DNA from: JABDIP01 sp965227455
GTDB lineage: Bacteria > Pseudomonadota > Alphaproteobacteria > DSM-16000 > Inquilinaceae
Assembly: GCA_965227455.1 (NCBI GenBank)
Contig: OZ245752.1
Coordinates: forward strand, 5,208,001-5,272,000
Length of the DNA stretch: 64,000 nt
Direction: 5' to 3'
In this document: positions 16,837 through 26,728 of the stretch, in pieces
Layout: each line of letters starts with the position of its first letter
Position numbering within the stretch: the first letter of the stretch is position 1
Notes under the pieces: generated by a model
What the model saw: the letters and a program-made list of their open reading frames with translations, nothing else
Databases searched by the model: none
What the model was told of the DNA's origin: nothing
Program-made: the position numbers and the translations under genes

Positions 16837-16865
16837 AAAAAGGCGCCTCCGAAAGACGCCCTTTC
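16837..16865 (-). terminator. rpmE terminator
   Basis: Read on the minus strand this is AAAGGGCG, a short loop, then CGCCTTTTT, about 20 bp after the rpmE stop. The stem has one bulge and ends in a five-T run, a standard Rho-independent terminator. Confidence 0.7.
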
Positions 16866-16885
16866 AATGCCGGCTAGCGCGGACG

Positions 16886-17113
16886 TCAGCTGGACTTCAG
16901 GCCCAGCCCGGCGAAGCGCTTGTTGAACTTGGCGACCTGGCCGCCGCGGTCGACCACGCGGTGCACGCCGGTCCAGGCCGGGTGGGTCTTGGCATCGATG
17001 TCCAGGCGCAGAGAGTCTCCCTCCTTGCCGTAGGTGCTCTTGGTCTTGAACTCGGTCCCATCGGTCATGATGACCGTGATCTCGTGGTAATCCGGATGAA
17101 TGTCGGACTTCAT
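16886..17113 (-). CDS. rpmE: Ribosomal protein L31
   Basis: The product is 75 residues, the 50S subunit protein bL31, which bridges the subunits. It starts MKSDIHPDYHEITVIMTDGT and contains HPAWTG and KFNKRFAGLG, all typical of the alphaproteobacterial form. It has no cysteine, so it is the non-zinc-binding type and cannot act as a zinc reserve. It is a monocistronic gene followed by a terminator and preceded by an 84 bp spacer. Confidence 0.97.
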   Translation of the reverse strand: MKSDIHPDYHEITVIMTDGTEFKTKSTYGKEGDSLRLDIDAKTHPAWTGVHRVVDRGGQVAKFNKRFAGLGLKSS

Positions 17114-17197
17114 GGTCTTGCGCTCCGCGAAAACAGGCGCGGTATATAGCCAAGCTGACCGAGGGATGCAAGCGCAGTCGAAGGATGTTCTTTGAGC

Positions 17198-17656
17198 CTA
17201 CCGAGCCTTTGGGTTCTCAGGTCGACCGATGATCGTCCAGTAGGTCAGTCCGGCCAATGTGCCCGCGAGGCCGCAGGACCCGCAGACGGCTACCAAAGCA
17301 CGAACAAGAGGCTCGCCAGCGTCCAGGAACAAAAGGGCGTAGGGCACGGAAAAGGCAAGGCCAATGAGGGCACCGGCGCAGGCTTCTGCGTAGCCGCGAG
17401 GGACACGGGTGAGATGGAATATGAACGCGGCTAGCAGGGTGGGAATGAACGCCATCCCGGCAACGAAGATTCCGAGAACCAATCCCTTACCCAGGACACT
17501 CGCGACCGCATGAGACGCGTCGGCGATGCCTCTCGGTGGCAGAATACCCAGCCCAATTGTGGTTCCGGCCACATAGGACGCCACGATGTACGCCATCGTG
17601 GGACGAATGATCGCCAGCCAAACGCATCTCAATCCAGTTCTCGGGTCGGGAGCCAT
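17198..17656 (-). CDS. Small four-helix membrane protein, paralogue A
   Basis: The product is 152 residues with four probable transmembrane helices. It shares with the next gene upstream (17741-18199) an exactly equal length and the patterns RVPRG-x-x-E-x-C-x-GA in the middle and AGLTYW with G-x-P-x-NP near the C-terminus. The two are therefore tandem paralogues on the same strand, 84 bp apart. No known family is recognised, and no charged residues suggestive of transport or catalysis are seen within the helices. Function is unknown. Confidence 0.72.
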   Translation of the reverse strand: MAPDPRTGLRCVWLAIIRPTMAYIVASYVAGTTIGLGILPPRGIADASHAVASVLGKGLVLGIFVAGMAFIPTLLAAFIFHLTRVPRGYAEACAGALIGLAFSVPYALLFLDAGEPLVRALVAVCGSCGLAGTLAGLTYWTIIGRPENPKAR

Positions 17657-17740
17657 CGCATTACCTAGTCGAAGATCGGGAGATTCATCGGCCTGGCGTT
17701 CGCCGCGATTTACCGCAGGGCTTCGATCAAGACGGCCCCG

Positions 17741-18199
17741 TCAGAACGAGGACGACGGTCGTCGGGCAGTGGCCCTTGGATTGCGTGGACAGCCGACGAG
17801 CAGCCAATAGACCAGCCCGGCGACGGCACCCATCAGGGAGAAGGTGGCAAGTTGATACAATATTGTGCCGAGTGGGACGGCGGGCGAATAGATGAAGACG
17901 AATGAGAGGGCTGGGCCCAGGAATGCGCCAAGACAGGTCTCGCCGATACCTCGCGGAACTCGTGTCCGGAGCAGGATCGCGGCCGCCAACAGCACAGGGA
18001 GCAGACAGAATACCGCAATGACCAATGCGATGACCGGGAGCAGGCCGAGATAGTCCGTCGTGAAGCCGGAGGATTCGAATATCGCATCCAGGAGAAACAT
18101 CATGGTCGCGGCCGCAAGGCAGGCAACGCAATAGGCGAAGAGAGGGCGTCCAATCGCCGACCAGGCTGTTTGCAGGTGGCTGAAGTCATAGGTCTGCAT
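17741..18199 (-). CDS. Small four-helix membrane protein, paralogue B
   Basis: The product is 152 residues from ATG 18199, with GGAG eight bases upstream; an in-frame TTG at 18211 is less likely. Four transmembrane helices are likely. It contains RVPRGIGETCLGAFLG and AGLVYWLLVGCPRNP, matching paralogue A. It is the upstream member of the tandem pair and probably co-transcribed with it. The C-terminus is basic and serine-rich (ARRPSSS). Function is unknown. Confidence 0.72.
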   Translation of the reverse strand: MQTYDFSHLQTAWSAIGRPLFAYCVACLAAATMMFLLDAIFESSGFTTDYLGLLPVIALVIAVFCLLPVLLAAAILLRTRVPRGIGETCLGAFLGPALSFVFIYSPAVPLGTILYQLATFSLMGAVAGLVYWLLVGCPRNPRATARRPSSSF

Positions 18200-18516
18200 G
18201 GCGATCTCCAATCACCTCTTACCTTGGGTTGACGCCCCAACATTCGGACAGAACGCCTTATCGAGACATGAGTTTACATCAGTTTTCACCATTGTAACAG
18301 AACTTTCTGTACTAACAGAAATTATTGTCTCGAACTCTCGTATTGCCCGCCGGGATTGAGCGGCGCCCGCCCTCTCCAGCGGTGCAACTTGTTGCCCCGT
18401 CGGGCGATTGCTATATCAGGGGCGGGTCTAGGTCGTCGCTTTGGGGGGCACCGATTGGCGGCCCGTTCGGGCAGGCAGCAAGGGTGTCGATCGGCGTGTT
18501 CCGCGAATCCACCTAC
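18200..18516. other. Divergent intergenic region upstream of the ABC exporter
   Basis: This 317 bp stretch separates paralogue B from the ABC exporter gene. Its left third is AT-rich and holds a candidate operator palindrome at 18304-18321. The exporter frame is open through the right part (from 18325) but without a good start or ribosome binding site there. Confidence 0.5.
18304..18321. promoter_or_regulatory. Candidate operator palindrome
   Basis: Seven-base arms TTTCTGT (18304-18310) and ACAGAAA (18315-18321) flank ACTA. An additional AACAGAA lies just upstream. The site is in the AT-rich promoter region of the ABC exporter. It could bind a dimeric regulator; none is encoded next to it. 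Confidence 0.35.
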
Positions 18517-20340
<1,824 letters not shown>

Positions 20341-20353
20341 GGCGCGGGCGACC

Positions 20354-20821
20354 ATGGCCGGCAAGCGCCTCCTGATCGTCGGGCACGTGCCGTCCCCCAA
20401 CACCCTCCGCCTGCGCGACGCGGTGGTCGAGGGTGCGAAATCGGACCCGGACCAGACCATTGAGATCGAGGCGCTGGGCCCGTTCGATACCACGCCGGAG
20501 CACGTCCTGGCGGCCGGCGCCATCATCCTCGGCACCACCGAAAACCTGGGCTACATGAGCGGCGCGCTGAAGGATTTCTTCGACCGCTGCTACTACCCCT
20601 GCCTGGAGAAGACCCAGGGCCTCCCCTATTGCCTCTACATCCGCGCCGGCCATGACGGCACCGGCACCCGGCGCGGCGTCGAGACCATCGTCACCGGCCT
20701 GCGCTGGCGCGCGGTCCATGATCCGCTAATCTGCCGCGGCGAGTGGCAGGAGGATTTCGTCGGGCAATGCCGTGACCTGGGCGCCGCCATGGCGGCGGGG
20801 CTGGACGCGGGGATTTTCTGA
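20354..20821 (+). CDS. Flavodoxin-like / NAD(P)H:FMN oxidoreductase family protein
   Basis: The product is 155 residues. It starts with a beta strand and phosphate-binding loop, LLIVGHVPSPNTLRLRDAV, followed by GAIILGTTENLGYMSGALKD and FFDRCYYP, which match the flavodoxin-like fold (FMN phosphate loop and isoalloxazine loop). The C-terminus is a helix. It probably binds FMN and transfers electrons; partners are unknown. It lies 13 bp after the ABC exporter gene and is likely co-transcribed, though a functional link is not evident. Confidence 0.82.
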   Translation: MAGKRLLIVGHVPSPNTLRLRDAVVEGAKSDPDQTIEIEALGPFDTTPEHVLAAGAIILGTTENLGYMSGALKDFFDRCYYPCLEKTQGLPYCLYIRAGHDGTGTRRGVETIVTGLRWRAVHDPLICRGEWQEDFVGQCRDLGAAMAAGLDAGIF

Positions 20822-20890
20822 CGCGGGATCGGTCCGTACGCACGACGGTCGCGTCCGCTGCCGCTGATCTATCCTCATACGCCGCTCTGG

Positions 20891-20937
20891 CTTTGCCATC
20901 CTCACCCTTCGACAGGCTCAGGATGAGGTCGGCAAAG
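20891..20937. repeat. Imperfect palindromic repeat
   Basis: Arms begin CTTTGCC (20891-20897) and end GGCAAAG (20931-20937), with CTCACCCTTCGACAGG in the centre, giving a near-continuous inverted repeat. CTTCGACAGGCTCAGGATGA-type sequences are frequent intergenic palindromes in proteobacteria. It could end the exporter-flavodoxin transcript. Confidence 0.6.
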
Positions 20938-21073
20938 CTCGAGCGCACCGTCCGAATTGCCGACGTGACACAGCCGGGCATCGGCAGAGTGATCCAGGCG
21001 TGAGACCGCGCGGGCATCCTCCCGGCCGCCGCATCGGGGGCGATGCGATCGATGACATGGCGGAGTGCAATCC

Positions 21074-21601
21074 ATGAAGCTGACGAGAATCCTGGCCGTG
21101 CTCGGCGCGGCATTCCTGCTGGCCGGCTGCGAGGAGACCCTCGACGACCAGATGACCGAGTACATGGAGTTCTATTACCCCTCCACGGGCGCGTACTGGT
21201 ACGACATCGCCTTCGATTGGGGCAGCTATCTGATCACCACCCACGAGAAGCTCGACGAAGAGGTGCATCCGGACAGCGAGCGGTTCCGGGGTTACGTCAC
21301 TCTGCGGCCGACCGTGACGGCGCCGAGCGAGGACCTCGATCCCAAGCTCTTCCTGATCAGCCCGCAAGGTGAGGTCTGGAGCCTCCATCGGTCGGTCGAC
21401 ATCGCCAAATCCACCTCGCGCGAGGAGGTGACCGTGGAGCGCGTGCAGGGTGGCACCATGACCCAGACCCGCACCGTCAATTCCGAGAGCGAGCCGGTGA
21501 TCGACCATTTCCTCGCCAACCCCTCCGCCTGGCGCCGCTACGGCACCATGGTCGCCGATGGCGACGAGTACGAGTTGGAGCGCCTGGAGGCAGGCGGCTG
21601 A
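21074..21601 (+). CDS. Putative lipoprotein, unknown
   Basis: The product is 175 residues from ATG 21074, with GGAG about eight bases upstream. The N-terminus MKLTRILAVLGAAFLLAGC is a lipoprotein signal with the lipidated Cys at residue 19. The Glu at +2 and +3 fits outer-membrane sorting. The mature part is acidic with several aromatic residues (EYMEFYYPSTGAYWYDIAFD). No domain is recognised. A possible operon with the papain-like gene 183 bp downstream cannot be shown. Confidence 0.75.
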   Translation: MKLTRILAVLGAAFLLAGCEETLDDQMTEYMEFYYPSTGAYWYDIAFDWGSYLITTHEKLDEEVHPDSERFRGYVTLRPTVTAPSEDLDPKLFLISPQGEVWSLHRSVDIAKSTSREEVTVERVQGGTMTQTRTVNSESEPVIDHFLANPSAWRRYGTMVADGDEYELERLEAGG

Positions 21602-21784
21602 CGGCCGACCAATGAGACGTACGGTCTGTGTTCCGCGTCACTGACGCAGTTCGGCGCACCGCTAGGATGCCCGCGCATTGAAGATCGGGCCGCCGCCACT
21701 GCCAGTCGCAGAGGATTGCCGCAGCCCGGAATCCCGCTGCGCGCTCTGCCGGAGTTCCGTTGGCGGAGAATCGCGGAGGCGAAG

Positions 21785-22234
21785 ATGGCAGATTTCAAGG
21801 TGCAACTGGACGTGCCTTTGGTAGAGCAGAAGAAGAACATGTCCTGCTGGTATGCGTCGGCCTGCATGGTCGCCTATTACCGGGAGGCGGGTCCGCGGCT
21901 GGGCCTGCCCGATGTCTGGAAGGCGAACACGGGACTCTCCTATGGCGCGGTGGACAATCTCGCCAAGGTCGAGGGGCTGAGCGTCTTCCCCCATCCCAAT
22001 GTCGGCAGATTCAGCGCCGCCGACATCTATGCCGCCCTGAAGCAGGCCGGGCCCCTGTGGTGCGCCGGATTGTGGTACGGCTTCGGCCACGCCATCGTGC
22101 TGACGGGGACCGACGGCAAGAACGTGACCTTCAACGACCCGGCGGGCGACAAGAACAAGAAAGAGACCGTCGACTGGTTCAACAAGAAGCTGCTCTGGTC
22201 GCTGAAGAACTCGATCCTCTACCGCGCCGCGTAA
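21785..22234 (+). CDS. Papain-like cysteine protease-type protein (C70/C39-like)
   Basis: The product is 149 residues from ATG 21785, preceded by GCGGAGGCG. The active-site pattern is visible: Gln15 for the oxyanion hole and Cys21 in NMSCWYASACMVAYY, His102 in GFGHAIVLTG, and Asn118/Asp119 in TFNDPAG. This order (Q, C, H, N/D) and the SCW motif match the papain-like family that includes AvrRpt2 (Papain_like_cys_pept). The protein has no signal peptide and no other domain. It could be a toxin-like effector, a peptidase or a processing enzyme; no transporter or immunity gene lies beside it. Confidence 0.8.
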   Translation: MADFKVQLDVPLVEQKKNMSCWYASACMVAYYREAGPRLGLPDVWKANTGLSYGAVDNLAKVEGLSVFPHPNVGRFSAADIYAALKQAGPLWCAGLWYGFGHAIVLTGTDGKNVTFNDPAGDKNKKETVDWFNKKLLWSLKNSILYRAA

Positions 22235-22253
22235 CCGGTCGCACCGGCCGTCG

Positions 22254-24503
22254 CTACCGCTGGTCGAGCTTAAGCTCGATCCGGCGGTTGCGCAGGAAGG
22301 CGGCGGCAGTATTGGCCGGGTCCAGGGGCTGGAATTCGCCGAAGCCGGCTGCCGCCAGGCGCTGCGGTGGAATGCCCTGCTGGATCAGGAATTGCACCAC
22401 CTGGGTGGCCCGCGCGGTCGACAACTCCCAGTTCGACGGATAGATCGAGCGAGGCCCGACCGGCACCCGGTCCGTGTGCCCGTCGACCCGCAGGATCCAG
22501 TCGACCTCGTCGGGAATGTCGCGGGCGATCTCCAGCAGTGTGCCGGCGAAGCGGGCCAGCTGCTCCTTGCCGCCGGGCTGCAAGGTGGCGAAGCCGGACG
22601 GGAAGAGCACTTCCGATTGGAATACGAAGCGGTCGCCGACGACGCGGATATCGTCGCGCTGGCCGATCACCTCGCGCAGCCGGCCGAAGAATTCCGAGCG
22701 GTAGCGGCTCAGCTCCTCGACCCGGCGCACCAGGGCCTGGTTCAGCCGGGCGTTCAGGTTGGCAATCTCGATGTCGCGCTCGCCGACCGAGGCTTCCGAC
22801 GCTTCCAACTGCGCCTGCACCTGGGCCAGCTGGTCGCGCAGGCTCTGGATCTGGTCGTTGAGCCGGGCGACCAGGGCGCGGGATTCGGTCGACAGGCGGA
22901 CCTCTTCCTCCAGGGCGGCCTCGGTGGTCCCGAGCGCCGTCAGCAGCTCCTCGATGCGGATGTCGCGGTCGTCGATCTCGCGCTGCGCCAGGGTGGTGCG
23001 CTCCTCGGCATCGCTCAGGGAGGTCTCCAGCGCCAGGCTGCGGTCGCGCAGCGCGGCCAGCTCCTGCATCAGCCGGTCGCGCTCCTCGATGGTCAGCCGC
23101 AACTCGACGGTCAGGGCGCTGGCCTGCTCGGCCGCTGCATCCAAGGCCGTCGCCGTTTCATCTCGGGCCGCGGCGGCGGCATCGCGTTCTTCCGTCAGCG
23201 TGCCGATGGCGACTTCCCGGGACGCCAGCAGGTCGCGAAGCTGCAGGATCTCCTCGTCGCTGATGCGCAGACGGTTGGTCAGCTCGCTCTCGCTGGCCTG
23301 GGAGGCCGCCAGCGCCTCGGCCAAGGCCAACTGCTCACCCTGCAGGGCCTGCAGCTCGGCGCGGATGCCGGCGATATCGGCCTCGCGATCCTCCAGCGAG
23401 GTCATCAGCAGGCGGTTGTCCGAGCGGCTTTCTTCCAGCGCCGCGGTGAGGGTATCGATATCCGCCTGGCTCAGTTCCAGGGACGCGATCGCCTCGGCGC
23501 GTTCGCGGCCGGTGGTCTCCAATTCGGCCCGGAGATCGGCCAGGGTGGCGTCGCGCTCCTCAAGCGACACGGTCAGCGTAGCGTTGTTCGCCCGGGCCTC
23601 CTCCAGCGCCGCGGTCAGTGTATCAATATCGGCCTGGCTCAGCTCCAGCGCCGCGACCGCCTCGGCGGTCTCCTGCCGACTGGCCTCCAGGGCCGCCTCC
23701 AGCTCCGCCAGGGTGGCGTTGCGGTCCTCCAAGGTCGCGGTCAGGGTCGCGTTGTCGGCCTGGCTCTCCTCCAGCGCTGCCGTCAGCCGGTCGATGTCGC
23801 CCTGGCGCAATTCCAGGGTGGCGACCAGCTCCTCGTTCTCCGCCCGGCTCTCGGCCAGCTGCTGCTCCAGAAGCGCCTGCAGCGACAGCGCCTCGTCCAG
23901 GGAGACGCCAAGCGCCTCCGCCTCCGCTTCCGCCGCCCGCAGCAGCAGGGTCATGGAGGCGATCTCGATCTCCAGCGTGTCGCGCGCGGCGCGCAGCGCC
24001 TGGATATCGGCCTGCAGGCTGGCGATCTCCCGCAGCCTGAGCTCGATCGTCTCGCGGTCGGCGTCGATGGTCTGGTAGGCGTCGGCCAGTTCGGCCTCGA
24101 TGGCGGCGACGTCTTCGGCCAGGGCTTCGCGGCTGGCCAGCGCATCCGCCAGACGCTGCGACAGCGACAATTGCTCGGCCTGCAGCGCGCCGATCTCCTC
24201 GCCCAGCGCGTCGCGCTCGCCGATGATGCCCTGCAATTCGGCGGAGAGCTGCGCGTAGCTGGCGCGCAGATCGGCGTTTTCGGACCGCTCCAGCCCCAGC
24301 AGCTCGTTCAGCTCGCTGATCTGACGGTTCAGCCGCTCCACCATCTCCTCGCGGCCGGACAGCGCGTTGGACAGGTAGAACTGCGCCACCATGAAGACCA
24401 TCAGCACGAAGATGACCACCATCAGCAGCGCCGCCAGGGCATCGACGAAGCCCGGCCAGATGTTGATGCTGCGATGGCTGGAACGGCGCGAGACAGCGAA
24501 CAT
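22254..24503 (-). CDS. MotB/OmpA-like protein with very long coiled coil
   Basis: The product is 749 residues. A single transmembrane helix (about 22-44) follows WPGFVDALAA, whose Asp21 sits where MotB/ExbD/TolR proteins carry the ion-binding aspartate. Residues 50-620 are coiled coil and include three tandem 56-residue repeats (230-397), each starting LELxQxDID. The C-terminal 120 residues form an OmpA-like peptidoglycan-binding domain with LRVDGHTDRVPV and NWELSTARA. It should anchor a MotA-like channel to the cell wall across a wide periplasm. It is the last gene of a three-gene minus-strand unit, 221 bp after the MotA-like gene; repeat R3 lies in that spacer. The cellular role is unknown. 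Confidence 0.88.
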   Translation of the reverse strand: MFAVSRRSSHRSINIWPGFVDALAALLMVVIFVLMVFMVAQFYLSNALSGREEMVERLNRQISELNELLGLERSENADLRASYAQLSAELQGIIGERDALGEEIGALQAEQLSLSQRLADALASREALAEDVAAIEAELADAYQTIDADRETIELRLREIASLQADIQALRAARDTLEIEIASMTLLLRAAEAEAEALGVSLDEALSLQALLEQQLAESRAENEELVATLELRQGDIDRLTAALEESQADNATLTATLEDRNATLAELEAALEASRQETAEAVAALELSQADIDTLTAALEEARANNATLTVSLEERDATLADLRAELETTGRERAEAIASLELSQADIDTLTAALEESRSDNRLLMTSLEDREADIAGIRAELQALQGEQLALAEALAASQASESELTNRLRISDEEILQLRDLLASREVAIGTLTEERDAAAAARDETATALDAAAEQASALTVELRLTIEERDRLMQELAALRDRSLALETSLSDAEERTTLAQREIDDRDIRIEELLTALGTTEAALEEEVRLSTESRALVARLNDQIQSLRDQLAQVQAQLEASEASVGERDIEIANLNARLNQALVRRVEELSRYRSEFFGRLREVIGQRDDIRVVGDRFVFQSEVLFPSGFATLQPGGKEQLARFAGTLLEIARDIPDEVDWILRVDGHTDRVPVGPRSIYPSNWELSTARATQVVQFLIQQGIPPQRLAAAGFGEFQPLDPANTAAAFLRNRRIELKLDQR
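23313..23816 (-). repeat. Three tandem 168-bp coding repeats (56 residues, 8 heptads)
   Basis: Residues 230-285, 286-341 and 342-397 of the MotB/OmpA-like protein each begin LELxQxDIDxLTAALEE and share most positions. The unit of 56 residues equals eight heptads, so copy-number change would lengthen the coiled coil without breaking its register. Confidence 0.85.
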
Positions 24504-24548
24504 AGGTCAGATGGCCATTCGCCGGTGCGAATGAAGCGGGTTCCTAAG

Positions 24549-24685
24549 CCCCCTCACCCTCCCGCTACGCGGGTCCCTCCCTCTCTCGCAAGGGGAGAGG
24601 GGCAACAAAGATTGCGCGCTACCTATCCCCTCTCCCCTTGCGGGAGAGGGAGGGACCCGCGCGTCAGCGTGGGAGGGTGAGGGGG
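24549..24685. repeat. REP/BIME-like palindromic repeat R3
   Basis: It starts CCCCCTCACCCTCCCGC and ends GCGTGGGAGGGTGAGGGGG (19 bases), with inner inverted CTCGCAAGGGGAGAGGGG and CCCCTTGCGGGAGAGGGAG modules. It is nearly identical in its right half to R1. It sits between the MotA-like and MotB-like genes and could tune their relative amounts. Confidence 0.82.
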
Positions 24686-24724
24686 CTTCGAAAATCACTT
24701 CGGGGTTGCCCGTCCGACTCCGCT

Positions 24725-25876
24725 TTACTGCGTCTCTTCGGCCAGCGCCGCGATGGTGCGGGCCAGGAGTTTGATCTCGCCTCGGATCTCGCCAATGATC
24801 TGGTCGCGGCTGGACGGCAGATCGTCCATCAGCCGGTGCATGTAGACGTCCAGATTGCGCACGTGCTGGCGGGTGGATTCGTCCAGCAGCAGGCCGCCAT
24901 CGCTCATCCCGTCGGCCAGCTTGGTCAGCACCGGCTTCAACTCCATCTGGCTCTCCGCCAGCCGGATCATCAGGTTCTGCTCGGTGCGCATCTGGTCGGT
25001 CAGGGTGCCCAGCCGCTCGGTCAGCGCCATCAGATTGGCGTTGCCCTGTTTTCGGTTCTCCTCGCCCTGGCTCATCACCCGGCGCAGGGTGTCCAAGTTT
25101 TCCGCCGTTTGCTCGATCAGCGCCTGCAGATAGGCCGGGACGCTGCCCTCGCCCTCGCCGGTGAAGGCGCCGCCGGTGGTCACCCGGGCGGCGCCGGACA
25201 GCCAGTCCTCCAGGTCGTTGTAGAAGCGGTTCTGGGCCTGGGTCGCCTGCAACTCGAGAAAACCGAGGACCAGGGAGCCGGCCAGGCCGAACAGCGACGA
25301 GCTGAAGGCGGTGCCCATGCCGCCCAGCGGCGCCTCCAGCCCGGCTTTCAGGTCGCCGAACACCAGGGCCAGGTCGCCCCCTTCTATGCTGAGCCCGGCG
25401 ATAACGTCGGCCACCGCCGCGATGGTCTTCAGCAGGCCCCAGAAGGTGCCAAGCAGACCGAGGAAGATCAGCATGCCGATCAGGTAGCGCGACATCTCGC
25501 GGTTCTCGTCCAGCCGGGCGTGGATGCCGTCCAGCAGCGACCGCATGGACATGGCCGTCAGGCGGAGCTGGCCCTGCTGCTCGCTCAGCATCTTGGCCAT
25601 CGGGCCGAGCAGGCGCGGCGGCGGTGCCACCGTCTCCCGCTGTTCCGCGTCCCGGGACGCCTGGAATTGCTCCATCCAGGCCGCCTCCGGTCGCAGCACC
25701 ATCACCGAACGCACGGTGTAGACGACGCCGACCAGGAACAGCAGCACGATCAGGCCGTTCAGCCACGGATTGGCCAGGAAGGCCTGCGCTACGCCGACCC
25801 AGAGCACCCCGGCCACGCCAGCCACGAAGGCCAGGCAGACCGCCATTCTGAACAGATACGGCGTAAAGCGGATCAT
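24725..25876 (-). CDS. MotA/TolQ/ExbB-family proton channel with cytoplasmic tail
   Basis: The product is 383 residues. Two N-terminal helices (about 8-32 and 38-56) are followed by a cytoplasmic segment. Then comes the family core: helices around 132-155 (YLIGMLIFLGLLGTFWGLLK) and 183-210 (GGMGTAFSSSLFGLAGSLVL). LLGTFWGL and the small-residue-rich GTAFSSSLFGL match the TolQ/ExbB signature. A C-terminal tail of about 150 residues is predicted helical (residues 235-383). With the MotB-like protein it should form an ion-driven stator unit. The long tail resembles ZorA in outline, but no other Zorya gene is present. Confidence 0.9.
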   Translation of the reverse strand: MIRFTPYLFRMAVCLAFVAGVAGVLWVGVAQAFLANPWLNGLIVLLFLVGVVYTVRSVMVLRPEAAWMEQFQASRDAEQRETVAPPPRLLGPMAKMLSEQQGQLRLTAMSMRSLLDGIHARLDENREMSRYLIGMLIFLGLLGTFWGLLKTIAAVADVIAGLSIEGGDLALVFGDLKAGLEAPLGGMGTAFSSSLFGLAGSLVLGFLELQATQAQNRFYNDLEDWLSGAARVTTGGAFTGEGEGSVPAYLQALIEQTAENLDTLRRVMSQGEENRKQGNANLMALTERLGTLTDQMRTEQNLMIRLAESQMELKPVLTKLADGMSDGGLLLDESTRQHVRNLDVYMHRLMDDLPSSRDQIIGEIRGEIKLLARTIAALAEETQ

Positions 25877-25936
25877 GCGGGATCTCTGGTTGCGCTGTCG
25901 GTGCCGGATGGCGTGCGGGGCATCAACGGGTCGACA

Positions 25937-26728
25937 TCAGTTGATCAGCAGCAGGTCGACGCGTTCCGGCGGGCCCTCGATCGAGGTGTTGCCCAGGGCG
26001 CGCACATCGATCCGGCTGCCTCGCACGCCGCGGTCGAACAGGTAGTTGCGCACCGCAAGGGCGCGTTGCAGCGACAGCAGCCGGGCCCGGGAGGCGGTGT
26101 CGGGCGTGCCGCCGGCATAGGCCTGCACGCTGAGCCTGAGGTCGCTGTGCTCCGACATGCGCTCGGCCAGGGTGTCCAGCAGCCGCTCGCCGGTCTCGCT
26201 GAGCGCGGTGCGGTCGTCGGAGAACAGGATCCGGAAGCCGTCGCCGTTCGGTAGCGCCGAAATCGTGTCGGCGGTCGCCTCGACATCGACATTGGCGCCG
26301 ACCAGCTTCTCGGACGGAGTCGGGCTCGGCGCCGTCGACCGGGCGCCCACCTGCCGCAGAAGTTCGGCTCCGGCGGTCACCGGTATCGGCCGTTGCCACA
26401 GCACCGGCGCGGTCGAGACCTCGGGAATCGGGACCACCGGCGCCAGCCGGCCGGATCCGGTCGGACGGGCCGCGGGAGCGGGTTCGGCGGCCGGCGCGGG
26501 TGCGGCAGTGGGTGCCGCCAGGACCCGGCGCGGCCGTATCGGCGGGGCCGGCGGCCGGTGGCCGGGAAGCGGCGGGACCCAGCCCGGGCCGGTTGGACCG
26601 TCCAGCGCATCTAGCACGCTCAGATCCACGAAGACCGCCGGGCGATCCGCCGCATGGGCACAAGGGGCGAGGGCAAGGACAAACGCCGTCAGCGCCGCTA
26701 CAAGCGCGGTTCGAGACGACCGGCCCAT
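25937..26728 (-). CDS. Periplasmic OmpA-domain protein, first gene of MotA/MotB-like unit
   Basis: The product is 263 residues from ATG 26728, which starts a clean signal peptide (ALVAALTAFVLALAPCAHA, cleavage before ADRPA); a TTG at 26764 is less likely. A Pro/Ala-rich linker spans residues about 45-130. The C-terminal 120 residues resemble an OmpA-like domain (LSETGERLLDTLAERM, LSVQAYAGGTPDTASRAR, RALAVRNYLFDRG), although the usual GHTD is replaced by QAYAGGT, so peptidoglycan binding may be altered. It lies 60 bp upstream of the MotA-like gene and is likely the periplasmic partner of the pair. Confidence 0.82.
   Translation of the reverse strand: MGRSSRTALVAALTAFVLALAPCAHAADRPAVFVDLSVLDALDGPTGPGWVPPLPGHRPPAPPIRPRRVLAAPTAAPAPAAEPAPAARPTGSGRLAPVVPIPEVSTAPVLWQRPIPVTAGAELLRQVGARSTAPSPTPSEKLVGANVDVEATADTISALPNGDGFRILFSDDRTALSETGERLLDTLAERMSEHSDLRLSVQAYAGGTPDTASRARLLSLQRALAVRNYLFDRGVRGSRIDVRALGNTSIEGPPERVDLLLIN

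Noticed and set aside
22392..24680. Plus-strand 762-codon frame opposite the coiled-coil MotB/OmpA-like gene
   Set aside because: Shadow produced by repetitive heptad codons; composition is Gly/Gln/Leu/Arg-biased with no domain.
22254..26728. Zorya anti-phage system
   Set aside because: MotA-like and MotB-like proteins are present, but ZorC, ZorD or ZorE are not adjacent, and the long coiled coil is in the MotB-like rather than only in the MotA-like protein.
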